This document shows, one piece after another, positions 1 through 9,053 of a stretch of 64,000 nucleotides of DNA. The position numbers were made by a program, and so were the translations under genes. The stretch's first letter is position 1. Each line of letters opens with the position of its first letter. The DNA is from CAZRXG01 sp964603985 (GTDB taxonomy: Bacteria > Chloroflexota > Anaerolineae > Aggregatilineales > UBA3940), in contig CAZRXG010000021.1 in NCBI GenBank assembly GCA_964603985.1, positions 4,731 to 68,730 of the forward strand, in the 5' to 3' direction. The notes below the pieces were generated by a model. The model saw only the letters and a program-made list of their open reading frames with translations, searched no databases and was not told where the DNA came from.

Positions 1-2
1 AC

Positions 3-653
3 CTGCTGAACAAGTATCCGGATTGCTGGCATGCTGGCGCAGCGGCAGCCGCCCTGCTGGAAAACCCGGTGGCCTGCCAGAATGTGGACGTGCTGGAACG
101 TAACGAGGTGTTCGAACGACTCGTTGGCTTCCGATTTCAACTGCTATATACCTGTGGCGTACAGGCCGAGGAAGACGGGGATTACGAAACGGCGATAGGG
201 TTGTATGAGACCCTTTTAGATAAGTACGAACTTCACCCTCAGGTAGAAGAGATCGAGGAGCGGCTGGCGCAAGCCCTTTTTGATCAGGCGCAGGCTGCCG
301 GCGCAGGGGAAATCGCCCCACCAGCTTCTTCCGGTTACGTTTCTGGCAGCCTCGCGGTTGTGGTCATTCAGAACGACTCGCCGGAGAGTTTGCGGATCAT
401 CTTCACCGGCCCGGAAACCCGCATTGAAACCCTGCCAGCATGCTCCACCTGCGAAAACTACTTCGGTGTCGGCCCGTTGTACTGCCCGGAGAAAGGCCCA
501 ATTGGCACCTACGAACTGGAGCCGGGCACGTACAGCATTCTTGTTGAAGCCAGTAGTGACAGTGGTACCACACCGTTCACCGGAACCTGGACGCTGGAAG
601 GTGGTAAGGAGTATTACAACTGCTTCTTCATCGTGACTACTGTCGGCTCGTAA
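3..653 (+). CDS. TPR-like protein with Cys-bearing C-terminal domain, 5' end outside window
   Basis: The frame is already open at the window edge, so the N-terminus is missing; 216 codons are visible. The first half is helical and includes a TPR-like hairpin around GDYETAIGLYETLLDKY. After a short Ala/Pro linker comes a beta-rich domain of about 100 residues with the cluster ACSTCENYFG..LYC, probably disulfide-bonded and therefore likely extracytoplasmic. I do not recognise the C-terminal domain. The gene ends 45 bp before the 117-bp mobile-like element at 699. A GTG at 69 could serve as a start, but upstream in-frame codons continue the same helical protein, so truncation by the window is more likely. 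Confidence 0.7.
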   Translation: MLNKYPDCWHAGAAAAALLENPVACQNVDVLERNEVFERLVGFRFQLLYTCGVQAEEDGDYETAIGLYETLLDKYELHPQVEEIEERLAQALFDQAQAAGAGEIAPPASSGYVSGSLAVVVIQNDSPESLRIIFTGPETRIETLPACSTCENYFGVGPLYCPEKGPIGTYELEPGTYSILVEASSDSGTTPFTGTWTLEGGKEYYNCFFIVTTVGS

Positions 654-698
654 AACAGCCACCGGTACCCGACGGTACCTGACAGGGCCGATGGATGG

Positions 699-815
699 CT
701 AGTGCTTTGTAAGGTTGGTTTTCGGCAAGTTGCTGCTCAAGCCCTCACCCGCCTTCGTCCGAGATGGGTGAGGGCAGTGCCACAACCTGCAATATTCAGG
801 TTAACAGAGCACTAG
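699..815 (+). mobile_element. 117-bp MITE-like element, copy 1
   Basis: The ends form a 12-bp inverted repeat with one mismatch: CTAGTGCTTTGT at 699-710 and ACAGAGCACTAG at 804-815. Inside are a 'ccctcaccc...gggtgaggg' hairpin and a near-palindrome AACCTG..CAGGTT. A second copy of exactly the same length lies inverted at 46471-46587, and a fragment is at 4545-4595. It carries no coding capacity, so it would need a transposase in trans. The CTAG of the right terminus contains the TAG stop of the oxidoreductase gene ending at 812. Confidence 0.65.
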
Positions 816-1399
816 TCACGGCTGAGCAGGTAGTACATCAGCCATCCCAGCAGCAGGCCGCCGCCGATGATCCACACCCACCACAGGTCGGCTTCCAGCG
901 GGGGCGGGGTCGGCTCGCCGGTGGGGTCGAAGCGCAGCAGGAAGATGCGATCCTTTTTGGCGATCACGTCTTCGGGGGTGTCCTGGATGCCCAGCGAGTC
1001 GAGATACCAGCGCATCATGACCGGGTTGCGGCGCATCAGCAGGTGGTACACGATGACCAGCTCGGCGTCGTCGGTGACGCGGGTGGCGATGGCGCCCTGC
1101 GCGCCGCCAGCCGTCTGAATGGTGACGAGCGGGTTTGCCAGGATGTTCTGGTACCACTGCGCCTGCTCGCCGAATGCGACGGGGGCGTACTTCTTCCCCT
1201 CCAGGACGTGATACTCGACCAGGGTGCGGCGCGTCAGGCCGGACTTGCGACCGGTGTGAGAGATCAACATCAGGACGTGGCCGACGATTGGCCCCAGACC
1301 CAGCCGCCACAGGTTGACCGGCGCTTTGAAGGCAAGCTGCTGCCAGCGGCTGGTCGGGTAGCGCATGATGGAATGTTCCTGCCGGTAAGTCTCACTCAT
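812..1399 (-). CDS. Ddn-like (F420-dependent nitroreductase family) protein with C-terminal membrane anchor
   Basis: 195 residues. The core GHVLMLISHTGRKSGLTRRT, followed by WYQNILANPLVTIQ, fits the split-barrel deazaflavin-dependent (DUF385/Ddn) family, whose members bind F420 or flavin and reduce varied substrates; the substrate here cannot be named. A final segment WWVWIIGGGLLLGWLMYYLL looks like a membrane helix, which is not general in the family. The start at 1399 (MSETYRQEHS) is preferred because AAAGGTG lies upstream and longer frames run into the neighbouring gene. It is last in a three-gene minus-strand group. Its stop codon lies inside the terminal repeat of the 117-bp element. Confidence 0.75.
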   Translation of the reverse strand: MSETYRQEHSIMRYPTSRWQQLAFKAPVNLWRLGLGPIVGHVLMLISHTGRKSGLTRRTLVEYHVLEGKKYAPVAFGEQAQWYQNILANPLVTIQTAGGAQGAIATRVTDDAELVIVYHLLMRRNPVMMRWYLDSLGIQDTPEDVIAKKDRIFLLRFDPTGEPTPPPLEADLWWVWIIGGGLLLGWLMYYLLSRD

Positions 1400-1427
1400 T
1401 GTTTGCACCTTTCGTCCGGCCCGGCAC

Positions 1428-2219
1428 TCACTCCAGGTTGTCGGGCTTGTACGGTTCCGGGTCGCCGTCGTACAGGCGTCCGTCGGGCATGGTCGCGCCG
1501 TCGAGCGCGCTGACGCTGGCAAGCTGGCGGTAGGTCAGGCTCGCGGCTTCGAGGTTGGCGCGGGTCAGGTTGGCGCGGTTAAGCTGCGCGCCGCCCAGGT
1601 CGGCCTTGCTCAGGTTCGCGCCGGACAGGTTGGCGCGGGTCAGGAGGGCATAGCGCATGTTGGCCCCTTCGAGCTTGGCGTAGACCAGGTGGGCGAAGGT
1701 GAGGTCGGCCTGGGTGAGCGTGGCGCGCGCGAGGTCGACGCGGGCCAGCCGCGCCCGGCTGAGGTCGGCCTCGGTCAGGTCGCAGCGCGAGAGGCGCGCG
1801 CCGGTCAGGTCGGCGCGGGACAGGTTGGCGCGGGACAGGTTGGCGTCCTTGAGGTCAACGTTGCGCAGGTTGCGCCCGGAGAGGTCGAACTCGGCCAGAT
1901 CTTCGAGGCGGCCCTGGTCGGCCCACTCAAGCGCCAGTTGGTACTGGATCTCCAGCGGGTCTTCCTCAACAGGCGGGATCTCGACGGGCGGGAGCTCCGG
2001 GGGCGGGGCCTCGACGGGTGGAGTCTCGGCGGGCGGGGCCTCGGCAGGTGCAGCCTCGACCGGTGGGGCCTCGGCGGGCGGGGGCAGCTCGATCCCGGCA
2101 ACCGGCTCCGGCTCGCGAGGGACGGCCTCCCCCTGCAGCTCGATCAGGTGCAGCAGCAGCCGGTAGATCTCGTCAACGCGCTGTTCCAAGCGGGTAAGAC
2201 GCCTGTCAAGTCGGGTCAT
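1428..2219 (-). CDS. Pentapeptide-repeat protein with coiled-coil N-terminus
   Basis: 263 residues. Residues 1-35 (MTRLDRRLTRLEQRVDEIYR) form a predicted coiled coil. A low-complexity stretch rich in Pro/Glu/Ala (repeated PPAEAPPVEA type) follows to about residue 90. The rest is a run of A(N/D)LSR-type pentapeptides, which fold as a right-handed quadrilateral beta helix. Such proteins are often interaction scaffolds or DNA-gyrase mimics, but nothing here indicates a target. The ATG overlaps the stop of the upstream phosphotransferase by 4 bp, implying translational coupling. The C-terminal tail (YRLYDGDPEPYKP-like) is not repetitive. Confidence 0.85.
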   Translation of the reverse strand: MTRLDRRLTRLEQRVDEIYRLLLHLIELQGEAVPREPEPVAGIELPPPAEAPPVEAAPAEAPPAETPPVEAPPPELPPVEIPPVEEDPLEIQYQLALEWADQGRLEDLAEFDLSGRNLRNVDLKDANLSRANLSRADLTGARLSRCDLTEADLSRARLARVDLARATLTQADLTFAHLVYAKLEGANMRYALLTRANLSGANLSKADLGGAQLNRANLTRANLEAASLTYRQLASVSALDGATMPDGRLYDGDPEPYKPDNLE

Positions 2220-3232
2220 TCTGCATCCTTTACCTCTTCAGCTTCGGCGAGCATCTCCAGCGCCCAGGCGCGGTGACTGCCGTAGGCGGCGACGAAACGG
2301 TCACGCGAGGGGAAGCTGATCTCGTGCCCGGCCTTGATGCGCGCCTTCAGCCAGGCGCACCCCGCCCAGCGCAGCACGGCGTACAGCGCCACCCACGCGG
2401 CCAGATTGCGGGCGGGGCGCAGCGTCTCCCGGTTGTATTGGGTAACGGCGCGGCGCGCCAGCTCGTCCATCTGGTAGGCACCGCGCAGCGAGTTGACCAG
2501 CGCGGCGACATCCCAGCGCGGGTCGGCGAGCGCGGCCTCGTCCCAATCCAGCCAGGCGGACACCTCGCCGCCGGGCGTGACCAGGACGTTGGCGACCTCG
2601 GCGTCCATGTTGACCAGCCGGGCGGGTCGCTCTTCGTCGTCCCCCATCAGGCCGGTGACGCGCTCCAGCGCCGCGAGGACGGCAGCCGGATCGTCATCGC
2701 GCCTGACATCGCTGCGCACGGCCCGGCGGCAGGTTTCCAGCACACCGGCTGCGGTAACGTCCGGCAGGGGTGCGCCGGATGCCTGAAGCGGGGCCGGGTC
2801 GAGGGCGTGCAGGCGGGCCATCCACTCCACCTGCTGCCTGACGACGCCGGGCAAAACCCGGTCGAAGTCCACCAGGCCGAGCGGCTGCCACCAGTTCTGG
2901 CCGGGGACGGCCCCCACCAGCAGCCAGTCGCCCGCCTCGTCGGCCCCGGCGGCGTGGGCGGGCGGCACAGGGAAGCCCCGCTCGCCCAGCCAGCGCAGCA
3001 CGGCCAGCTCGCGGGCGGCCCGGTTCGTGTCCTCGGAGAGGTGCCAGCCGAGCGGGCTGGTGTAGCGACGCAGGATCAGGGGATGGAGCGGCGTGCCCTC
3101 CGCGCGCAGGTGAACGGCCAGCATGGGGTGGTGGCTGCTCTCCAGCGGGCTGACCGCCTCGACGGACAGCCCGGCGCGCTCCGGGAAGGCAGCCCGGCAG
3201 GCATTCAGGCTCAGGGCGTGCGATGCGTTCAT
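2216..3232 (-). CDS. Aminoglycoside phosphotransferase-fold (APH) kinase-like protein
   Basis: 338 residues with a protein-kinase-like fold. The catalytic loop reads LVNMDAEVANVLV, in which Asp and the following Asn of the usual HGDxxxxN are kept but His is replaced. The metal-binding DWD follows in SAWLDWDEAALADPRWDVA. APH-fold enzymes phosphorylate small molecules such as aminoglycosides, choline, homoserine or sugars; no resistance role can be claimed. It is the first gene of a group with the pentapeptide protein (4-bp overlap) and the Ddn-like gene. No clear Shine-Dalgarno precedes the ATG, and a TATACT-like box lies only a few bases upstream, so translation may be nearly leaderless. Confidence 0.75.
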   Translation of the reverse strand: MNASHALSLNACRAAFPERAGLSVEAVSPLESSHHPMLAVHLRAEGTPLHPLILRRYTSPLGWHLSEDTNRAARELAVLRWLGERGFPVPPAHAAGADEAGDWLLVGAVPGQNWWQPLGLVDFDRVLPGVVRQQVEWMARLHALDPAPLQASGAPLPDVTAAGVLETCRRAVRSDVRRDDDPAAVLAALERVTGLMGDDEERPARLVNMDAEVANVLVTPGGEVSAWLDWDEAALADPRWDVAALVNSLRGAYQMDELARRAVTQYNRETLRPARNLAAWVALYAVLRWAGCAWLKARIKAGHEISFPSRDRFVAAYGSHRAWALEMLAEAEEVKDAE

Positions 3233-3552
3233 GGCGTCGAGTATAGCACCAAAGGGGGAAAAGTTTTAGAACTTACGCGGTTGGAATACCGGCGACTCAC
3301 AGATCGGGGAGTTTCAGTTCGCAGATTGCGCGGATTACACAGATTCTTACCGACACGGAATCTGGACACACGGGCCGGGGTGTTGCAGAATCGATACAAT
3401 TACCGTGATTCTTATCGGGAAGGCGGCGGTTGTGTTCCACCGCAGGCGAATGCTGAGATATAATAGAAGATGGTCAATCGGTAGATTGCCGGGGTAGAAG
3501 GCTGCAAACGGTAACACACGCGCGGTAACCGCGCAATCACCAGGGGCAGGCC
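3233..3552. other. Intergenic region with dispersed repeat copy and promoter box
   Basis: Divergent spacer between the phosphotransferase and the cyclase gene. It contains copy A (about 3271-3360) of a dispersed repeat characterised by ACTTACGCGGTTGGAA and GATTGCGCGGATTACACAGA. A TATAAT hexamer sits at 3459-3464 on the plus strand, about 90 bp before the cyclase start, with no good -35 partner. No coding sequence is seen. Confidence 0.5.
3271..3360 (+). repeat. Dispersed repeat family 'ttacgcagttgg', copy A
   Basis: Starts ACTTACGCGGTTGGAATACC and contains GTTTCAGTTCGCAGATTGCG. It matches copy B at 4418-4540 in the same orientation on the other side of the cyclase gene, copy D at 56745-56835 (opposite strand), and partly copy C at 18940-18990. 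Confidence 0.6.
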
Positions 3553-4401
3553 ATGCCGGTCTTTCTCTTCACCGACATCGAAAACTCCACCGGGCTGTGG
3601 GAAGAACACTACCACGCGATGGAGCAGGCCCTTCACCTGCACAATGCCATCATCGACGAGTGCGTCCTGGAGTACGGCGGTGAGGTCGTCAAGCACATGG
3701 GGGACGGAGTATTCGCCGCGTTCGACGGCGGTGACCCGCTGACGTGCGCTCTGCACATTCAACGACAGGTCAGCGAGAACGACTGGGGCACAATCGGCGA
3801 CCTGCGCGTCCGGGCTGCGCTGAACGCGGGCGAAGCCATCCACCGGGACGACGACTACTTCGGCCCGGCGGTCAACCGCACTGCCCGGCTGAACGGCATC
3901 GCCTGGGGCGGACAGACGCTGCTCACACCGGAGGTGCTTGACTGGTGCGCGCTGCCCTCCGGTGCGAAGCTGCAAGACCTGGGCGTGCACCTGCTCAAGG
4001 ATCTCAGCCTACCGGTGCAGGTTTACGCGCTCGTCCACCCGGCGCTGGGGCAGCAGGAGTTCCCGCCGCTGCGCTCGCTGTCGTCGATGCACCCCCAGAC
4101 GCTGCTGGAAGCCCTGCACATGGCGCGTGAGTTCGACGTTGTGCCGCTGGCGCTGTACGCGATGGTCGGCGTGGCGAGACTGCTGGCCTACCAGGGGGAG
4201 GGTGAATACGCAGCGGAGCTGCTGGGCCTGGTAACCAGCCATCCGGTCAGCTCCACCTTCGCCAAGGACAAAGCCTGGCAGCTTCTGAGCGAGCTGGAGG
4301 CCACACTCCCGCCGGACACGCTGGAAGCCTCGCAGGCCAGAGGGGCGACAAGGGACCTGTCGGAGGTGATCGCGGATATACTGGGCGATGCCGTGAGATA
4401 A
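3553..4401 (+). CDS. Class III adenylate/guanylate cyclase domain protein (standalone)
   Basis: 282 residues. The N-terminal ~170 residues are a class III cyclase catalytic domain: metal-binding FTDIENST with Asp at residue 8, the second metal site HMGDGVFA, and VNRTARL near the end. Such domains make cAMP or cGMP from ATP or GTP; substrate choice cannot be read with confidence. In this family the domain usually precedes a large AAA-type ATPase and TPR region. Here only a ~110-residue helical tail follows, so the gene may be a shortened derivative. It has no membrane segment. It lies between two same-orientation copies of a dispersed repeat, as if carried as a cassette. Confidence 0.8.
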   Translation: MPVFLFTDIENSTGLWEEHYHAMEQALHLHNAIIDECVLEYGGEVVKHMGDGVFAAFDGGDPLTCALHIQRQVSENDWGTIGDLRVRAALNAGEAIHRDDDYFGPAVNRTARLNGIAWGGQTLLTPEVLDWCALPSGAKLQDLGVHLLKDLSLPVQVYALVHPALGQQEFPPLRSLSSMHPQTLLEALHMAREFDVVPLALYAMVGVARLLAYQGEGEYAAELLGLVTSHPVSSTFAKDKAWQLLSELEATLPPDTLEASQARGATRDLSEVIADILGDAVR

Positions 4402-4417
4402 AATAAGTGAGGTAAAG

Positions 4418-4540
4418 CTTACGCAGTTGGAAGACCGACGACCCAGAGGGCGGTGAGTTTCAGTCCACAAATTACGCAGATTACATACGTTTTTCACCCG
4501 CTGCGATGTGACCGGAAGCGCGCAGAAGCGCTCAACTGCG
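4418..4540 (+). repeat. Dispersed repeat family 'ttacgcagttgg', copy B
   Basis: Begins GCTTACGCAGTTGGAAGACC and continues through AAATTACGCAGATTACATAC and CGATGTGACCGGAAGCG. The reverse complement of 56745-56835 follows the same order of blocks over roughly 90 bp. A fragment resembling one end of the 117-bp element (CAGTATTCGGGTTAACAGAA) abuts it at 4566-4585. Confidence 0.6.
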
Positions 4541-4669
4541 AAATCCCGGGCAGCGCCACACGCGGCAGTATTCGGGTTAACAGAACACTGATGTCCAGAA
4601 AAGATGGAATCAGTCTTGCAAGCACATGTCTTCGACATAGGCCGGAATTGAAACGATAGAGAACGAACG

Positions 4670-6433
4670 ATGGTTGAAAAGAAGGTGAAGGTAAGCAAGT
4701 CAAGTCCGCGCAGGACGGCGCGCGTAACGCTGGACGACGGCTCGGTGTGGAGCGCGCCGGTCGGCACGCCGCTGGAGGAGTACTTCAAGGCGGCCCACCC
4801 CGAGCTGGTGCCCACGACACGCGGCCCCAACGGCGACGACAAACAAACGGCGGTCGCGGCGGTCGTCGACGGCAGGCTGCGCGAGCTGACCTACAACATA
4901 GACCGCGACGTGACAGTCAAACCGGTGCTGCTGTCGGACAGCGACGGGCTGCGCGTTTACCGCCGAGCGCTGTCGCTGCTGCTGATCGTGGCAGCCAAGG
5001 AACTGTTCCCTGAGCGCAAGATCACCATCGACCACAGCCTGCCCTTCGGCGGCTACTACTGCGCCGTGGTCGAAGGTGCGCCGTTCGGGCCGGACGAGAT
5101 CGAGCAGATCAAGGCCCGCATGCAGGAGATCGTCGCGGCGGACGAGCCGATTGTGCGCCACGCCGTGCCGCTGGAGGAGGCAATCCGGCTGTTTGAGGAG
5201 CGTGGCGACGAGGACAAGCTGCGCCTGATGGAGAGCCGCGAGAAGGACTATCTGATCCTGTACCAGATGCGCGGCAAGCGAGATTATTTCTACGGCTACA
5301 TGGTGCCCAGCACGGGCTACCTGGCCGTCTTCGACCTCACGCACGACGGTGAGGGCTTCATCCTGCATTATCCGCGCCGCGTCCAACCGAACCGCCTCCA
5401 GCCGATCACGGCGCTGCCCAAGCTGCGCAGCGTCTTCCGCGAGACGGCCCGCTGGCTGGAACTGCTGGGCGTGGAGGACATCGGCGCGCTCAACCAGGCC
5501 ATCCGGCAGGGGCGCGCCCACGAGCTGATCCTGGTGGCCGAGGCGCTGCACGAGAGCCAGGTGGCCGACGTGGCCGACGCCATCGTCGAGCGGCAGCCCA
5601 ACGTACGGCTGGTGCTGATCGCCGGGCCATCCTCGTCGGGCAAGACGACCGGCAGCAAGCGGCTGGCCGTCCAGTTGATCGCGCACGGCCTCAGGCCCTA
5701 CCCTATCGGGTTAGACAACTACTTCGTCAACCGCGAGGATACCCCCCTCGACGAGCACGGTGACTACGACTACGAGCACCTGCACACGGTTGACCTGGAC
5801 CTGTTCAACGAGCAGCTTTTACAGCTCATGGACGGCCAGGAGGTAGAGCTGGCGCGCTTCAACTTCATAACCGGGCGGAGAGAGTGGGGCGACGTGGTGC
5901 AGCTGACGCCGGAGCACATCATCATCGTGGAGGGCATCCACGCGCTGAACCCCGAGCTGGTGCGCGCGCTGCCGCCGGAGCGCGTCTTCCGGCTGTACGT
6001 CTCGTGCCTGACGCAGTTGAACATCGACCGCTACAACCGCGTGCCGACCACCGACGTGCGCCTGCTGCGGCGCGTCGTGCGCGACGCGGCCTACCGGGGC
6101 TACCCGGCCCAGGAGACGCTGTCACGCTGGCGCAGCGTGCGCAAAGGCGAGCGACGCTGGATCTTCCCCTACCAGGAAAACGCCAACATGATGTTCAACT
6201 CGGCGCTGGTTTATGAGCTGCCGATCCTGCGCCTGCTGGCCGAGCCGCTGCTGCTGCAAGTCGAGCCGGGATCGCCGCAGCACATCGAGGCCAAGCGCCT
6301 GCTGTCCTTCCTGCGCTGGGTCGAGCCGTTGAAACAACTGGATCTGGTGCCGGATAACTCGCTGCTGCGCGAGTTCATCGGGAGCGGCATCCTGCGCGAC
6401 TACACGCCCGGCAAGCCGGGGGAATTGCTCTAA
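4670..6433 (+). CDS. TGS/SAD-domain nucleoside (uridine) kinase
   Basis: 587 residues in three parts. Residues ~15-80 are a TGS-like domain (ARVTLDDGSVWSAPVGTPLE). Residues ~80-240 resemble the threonyl-tRNA synthetase second additional domain. The C-terminal P-loop kinase begins near residue 318 with Walker A GPSSSGKTT and has the uridine-kinase/PRK features LDNYFVNRE and IIVEGIHALNPEL. Proteins of this architecture are annotated as nucleoside kinases that phosphorylate pyrimidine nucleosides; the TGS/SAD role is uncertain. It is cytoplasmic. It heads a plus-strand run with a histidine kinase, a DUF1232 protein and mscL. The Shine-Dalgarno is weak. Confidence 0.88.
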   Translation: MVEKKVKVSKSSPRRTARVTLDDGSVWSAPVGTPLEEYFKAAHPELVPTTRGPNGDDKQTAVAAVVDGRLRELTYNIDRDVTVKPVLLSDSDGLRVYRRALSLLLIVAAKELFPERKITIDHSLPFGGYYCAVVEGAPFGPDEIEQIKARMQEIVAADEPIVRHAVPLEEAIRLFEERGDEDKLRLMESREKDYLILYQMRGKRDYFYGYMVPSTGYLAVFDLTHDGEGFILHYPRRVQPNRLQPITALPKLRSVFRETARWLELLGVEDIGALNQAIRQGRAHELILVAEALHESQVADVADAIVERQPNVRLVLIAGPSSSGKTTGSKRLAVQLIAHGLRPYPIGLDNYFVNREDTPLDEHGDYDYEHLHTVDLDLFNEQLLQLMDGQEVELARFNFITGRREWGDVVQLTPEHIIIVEGIHALNPELVRALPPERVFRLYVSCLTQLNIDRYNRVPTTDVRLLRRVVRDAAYRGYPAQETLSRWRSVRKGERRWIFPYQENANMMFNSALVYELPILRLLAEPLLLQVEPGSPQHIEAKRLLSFLRWVEPLKQLDLVPDNSLLREFIGSGILRDYTPGKPGELL

Positions 6434-6467
6434 CAGGCCCCCGGCTAAGAGGGTAGGAAAACGAGTC

Positions 6468-8144
6468 ATGAAGGGAGAGCCGGAAAACGCCGTTCGCAGC
6501 CAACAGCGCCTCGTCACCGCGCTGGCGCGCTTCGCGGAACGCTACCTGAGCGTCCGCAGCGACGACCCGGCCCTGAGACGCGAGGGGCGGGCGCTGATCC
6601 TGGTCGCCACGGCGCTGGCGCTGGTCACACTGGCCCAGGCGCTTTTCTTCCCCGTCCGCGAGCTGTTCAAGCCCGGCTCAAACGGCGTGGGCGACTGGCA
6701 GTTCGTGCGCGACCTGGGCCTGTTCATCGCGGCGATGCCGGGCATCATCGCGCTGGCAAAGCTGGGCCGCGTCCGCCTGGGGAGCATCATCGTGCTGCTG
6801 GGCACGACCTTCTTCGCCACCATTAACAGCGCGTGGAGCTTCGACCTGTGGGGACATCAGACGATGGCCGCGCTGGTGTTCGTGATCGCGGCGGCAGGGT
6901 TACTGCTCGGACGGGGCGGGGCGCTGATCGCCGCCGTCGCCGTCTCGGCGCTGGAGGTCGCGCTGGCGGCGCTGCTGGCGACGCGCATCGGCTCGGCCTT
7001 CGTCGCAGGTATGATCCTGCTCAACCTGCTGATGGCCGCCGCCATCGAGTTCGTGTGGATGTACTACGCACGGCTGGAGCACACCCGGAACCGCCTGGAG
7101 ACGATCCTGCACAGCAGCCCCGACGCCATCATGCTGCTGAGGCTCGACGGCACGATAGAGCAGGTCAACCGCGCTTTCTGCGAGATGTTCGCGTGCGAAG
7201 ATGGCCCCGGCGCGCAGGAGAGGCCATCCGACCTGGTCGAGCCGGAGCACGCAGCGGCGCTTGGGGCCGCGCTCAGGCGGACGCTGGGCGAAGGTCAGAC
7301 GCAGCGCCTGGAGGTGGTCGCGCGGCGAAGAGACGGCAGCACGTTTGACGCCGACATCGCGCTGGACGTGATCCGGGAGGCAGGGGAAGTGACCGGCGTG
7401 ATCGGTTGCCTGCGCGACATTAGCGCACTGAAAGAGGTTCACCGGATGCGCAACCGGTTCATCTCGACCGTCTCGCACGAGCTGCGCACGCCGATCACCA
7501 GCATCAAGCTGTACCACGACCTGCTGGCGCTCCAGCCTGAGCAGTTCCCAACGTACATCAAGGCGGTGCAGCGCGAGACCCGGCGGCTGGAGCAGATCGT
7601 CAACGACCTGCTGGCGCTCCCGCGCGCCGAGCAGTCCACGCCGACGATCCAGATGCTGCCGGTGGACATCAACGACCTGGCCAGGGAATACGTCACGGAT
7701 CGTCTCGTGCTGGCGAAAAACCAGGACATCGCACTGACGTTCGTCGAGCAGCCCAACCTGCCCCCGATGCAGGGCGATCCGGCCAAGCTGGGGCAGGTGC
7801 TGAGCAACCTGCTGAGCAACGCGTTAAGCTACACTCCGGCGGGGGGGCAGGTGACGGTGGAGGCCATCTCCGAGGAGTGGAAGGACGGCGCGCTGTGGGT
7901 GGGCTTCAGCGTCACCGACACCGGCCCCGGCATCCCGGCGGAGGAGCAGGAGACGGTCTTCAAACACTTCTTCCGGGGCAAAGCCGCGCTGGATAGCGGC
8001 GCGCCCGGCACCGGCCTGGGGCTGGCTATCGCCAGGCAGATCGTCGAGGCGCACGACGGACGGATCGAGGTGGTGAGCGACAGCCCGACAGGCCAGGGTG
8101 TGACCTTCAGAGCCATATTCCCCGTTGAGACATCCGAGAAATGA
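6468..8144 (+). CDS. Membrane PAS-domain sensor histidine kinase
   Basis: 558 residues. About six membrane helices occupy residues ~40-205, followed by a PAS domain ([20 protein letters not shown]). HisKA has the phospho-acceptor in [15 protein letters not shown] (His near residue 337). The ATPase domain carries the N box [17 protein letters not shown]1 [12 protein letters not shown] and G2 [19 protein letters not shown]. It would autophosphorylate in response to an unknown membrane or cytoplasmic cue. No response regulator gene is adjacent, so it is an orphan kinase in this window. It follows the nucleoside kinase by 34 bp and overlaps the DUF1232 gene by 4 bp (ATGA). Confidence 0.92.
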   Translation: MKGEPENAVRSQQRLVTALARFAERYLSVRSDDPALRREGRALILVATALALVTLAQALFFPVRELFKPGSNGVGDWQFVRDLGLFIAAMPGIIALAKLGRVRLGSIIVLLGTTFFATINSAWSFDLWGHQTMAALVFVIAAAGLLLGRGGALIAAVAVSALEVALAALLATRIGSAFVAGMILLNLLMAAAIEFVWMYYARLEHTRNRLETILHSSPDAIMLLRLDGTIEQVNRAFCEMFACEDGPGAQERPSDLVEPEHAAALGAALRRTLGEGQTQRLEVVARRRDGSTFDADIALDVIREAGEVTGVIGCLRDISALKEVHRMRNRFISTVSHELRTPITSIKLYHDLLALQPEQFPTYIKAVQRETRRLEQIVNDLLALPRAEQSTPTIQMLPVDINDLAREYVTDRLVLAKNQDIALTFVEQPNLPPMQGDPAKLGQVLSNLLSNALSYTPAGGQVTVEAISEEWKDGALWVGFSVTDTGPGIPAEEQETVFKHFFRGKAALDSGAPGTGLGLAIARQIVEAHDGRIEVVSDSPTGQGVTFRAIFPVETSEK

Positions 8145-8569
8145 GCGACGGAATCAACGACCCCTCGACCGAAAAAGCGGTCGGAGGCTGGCGGCAGCGT
8201 GCGCGCCAGCTCAAGGCCGAGAGCTACGCCCTCTACCTGGCTTACAAAGATAAACGAACCCCCTGGTACGCGCGGCTGTTTGCAGCATGCGTGATCGGCT
8301 ACGCGTTCAGCCCCATCGACCTGATCCCCGACATGATTCCCGTCCTGGGCTACCTGGACGACCTGGTGCTGATCCCGCTGGGCGTGGCGCTGGCCCTGAA
8401 GATGATCCCGCCGGAGGTGATGGCCGACTGCCGGGAGCAGGCGCAGACCGCCATGGCGGAGGGGAAGCCGGTCAGCCGGGTCGCGGCTGTGGTGATCGTC
8501 GCCATCTGGGTGCTGCTGGCCGCGCTGGTCGTTGTGCTCGGAGTGAGGTTGTTCAAACGCTTCACGTGA
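8141..8569 (+). CDS. DUF1232 (YkvA-type) small membrane protein
   Basis: 142 residues. The family signature [20 protein letters not shown], continuing into [16 protein letters not shown], is complete, with a second membrane helix near the C-terminus ([19 protein letters not shown]). DUF1232 proteins are common small membrane proteins of unknown function. Translation is probably coupled to the upstream histidine kinase by the ATGA overlap. mscL starts 12 bp downstream, so the two membrane genes are likely co-transcribed and may both relate to envelope stress; that link is inferred from position only. Confidence 0.88.
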   Translation: MSDGINDPSTEKAVGGWRQRARQLKAESYALYLAYKDKRTPWYARLFAACVIGYAFSPIDLIPDMIPVLGYLDDLVLIPLGVALALKMIPPEVMADCREQAQTAMAEGKPVSRVAAVVIVAIWVLLAALVVVLGVRLFKRFT

Positions 8570-8581
8570 AGGAGCAAGAAG

Positions 8582-9034
8582 ATGTGGGAGGATTTCAAGG
8601 AGTTCGTCGCGCGCGGCAACGTCATGGACATGGCGGTCGGCATCATCGTCGGGGCGGCATTTAGCGCGATCGTCAACTCGCTGGTCGCGGACGTGATCAT
8701 GCCGCCCATCGGTCTGCTGCTGAGCGATGTCGACTTCGGCAACCTGTTCGTCGTGCTCCAGCAAGGCGCGACCGCCGGGCCGTACGCCACGCTGGCCGAC
8801 GCGCAGGCAGCGGGCGCGGTCACACTGAATTATGGACTGTTCATCAATACGATCATCAACTTCCTGATCGTCGCCTTTGTGATCTTCCTGATCATCCGGG
8901 GCGTCAACCGCCTCAAGCGGGAAGAGGAAGCGCCGCCGGCTGAGCCGACAACCAAAGAGTGCCCCTACTGCCTGTCGAAGATCCCGATCAAGGCCACACG
9001 CTGCCCACACTGCACGTCGGAGATTAAGCGATAG
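8582..9034 (+). CDS. mscL: Large-conductance mechanosensitive channel with C-terminal zinc-ribbon motif
   Basis: 150 residues. The N-terminus [20 protein letters not shown], with [19 protein letters not shown], is the classic MscL N-terminal helix and TM1. TM2 is [21 protein letters not shown]. The channel opens under membrane tension to release solutes during osmotic downshock. The C-terminus carries CPYCLSKIP...CPHC, a four-Cys zinc-ribbon-like tail that occurs in a subset of MscL proteins. A good AAGGAG lies 8 bp before the ATG. It is the last gene of the plus-strand group; a hairpin follows at 9058. Confidence 0.95.
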   Translation: MWEDFKEFVARGNVMDMAVGIIVGAAFSAIVNSLVADVIMPPIGLLLSDVDFGNLFVVLQQGATAGPYATLADAQAAGAVTLNYGLFINTIINFLIVAFVIFLIIRGVNRLKREEEAPPAEPTTKECPYCLSKIPIKATRCPHCTSEIKR

Positions 9035-9053
9035 GCGGCGCAGGCAGCAACGT

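Noticed and set aside
1428..2219. Quinolone-resistance (Qnr/MfpA-like) pentapeptide protein
   Set aside because: Pentapeptides are of the ANLSR type with a long Pro/Glu linker; nothing specific for gyrase binding is visible.
2273..3463. 396-codon plus-strand frame opposite the phosphotransferase
   Set aside because: Antisense shadow caused by high GC; low-complexity Gly/Arg/Gln translation without any domain, while the minus strand gives a kinase-like protein.
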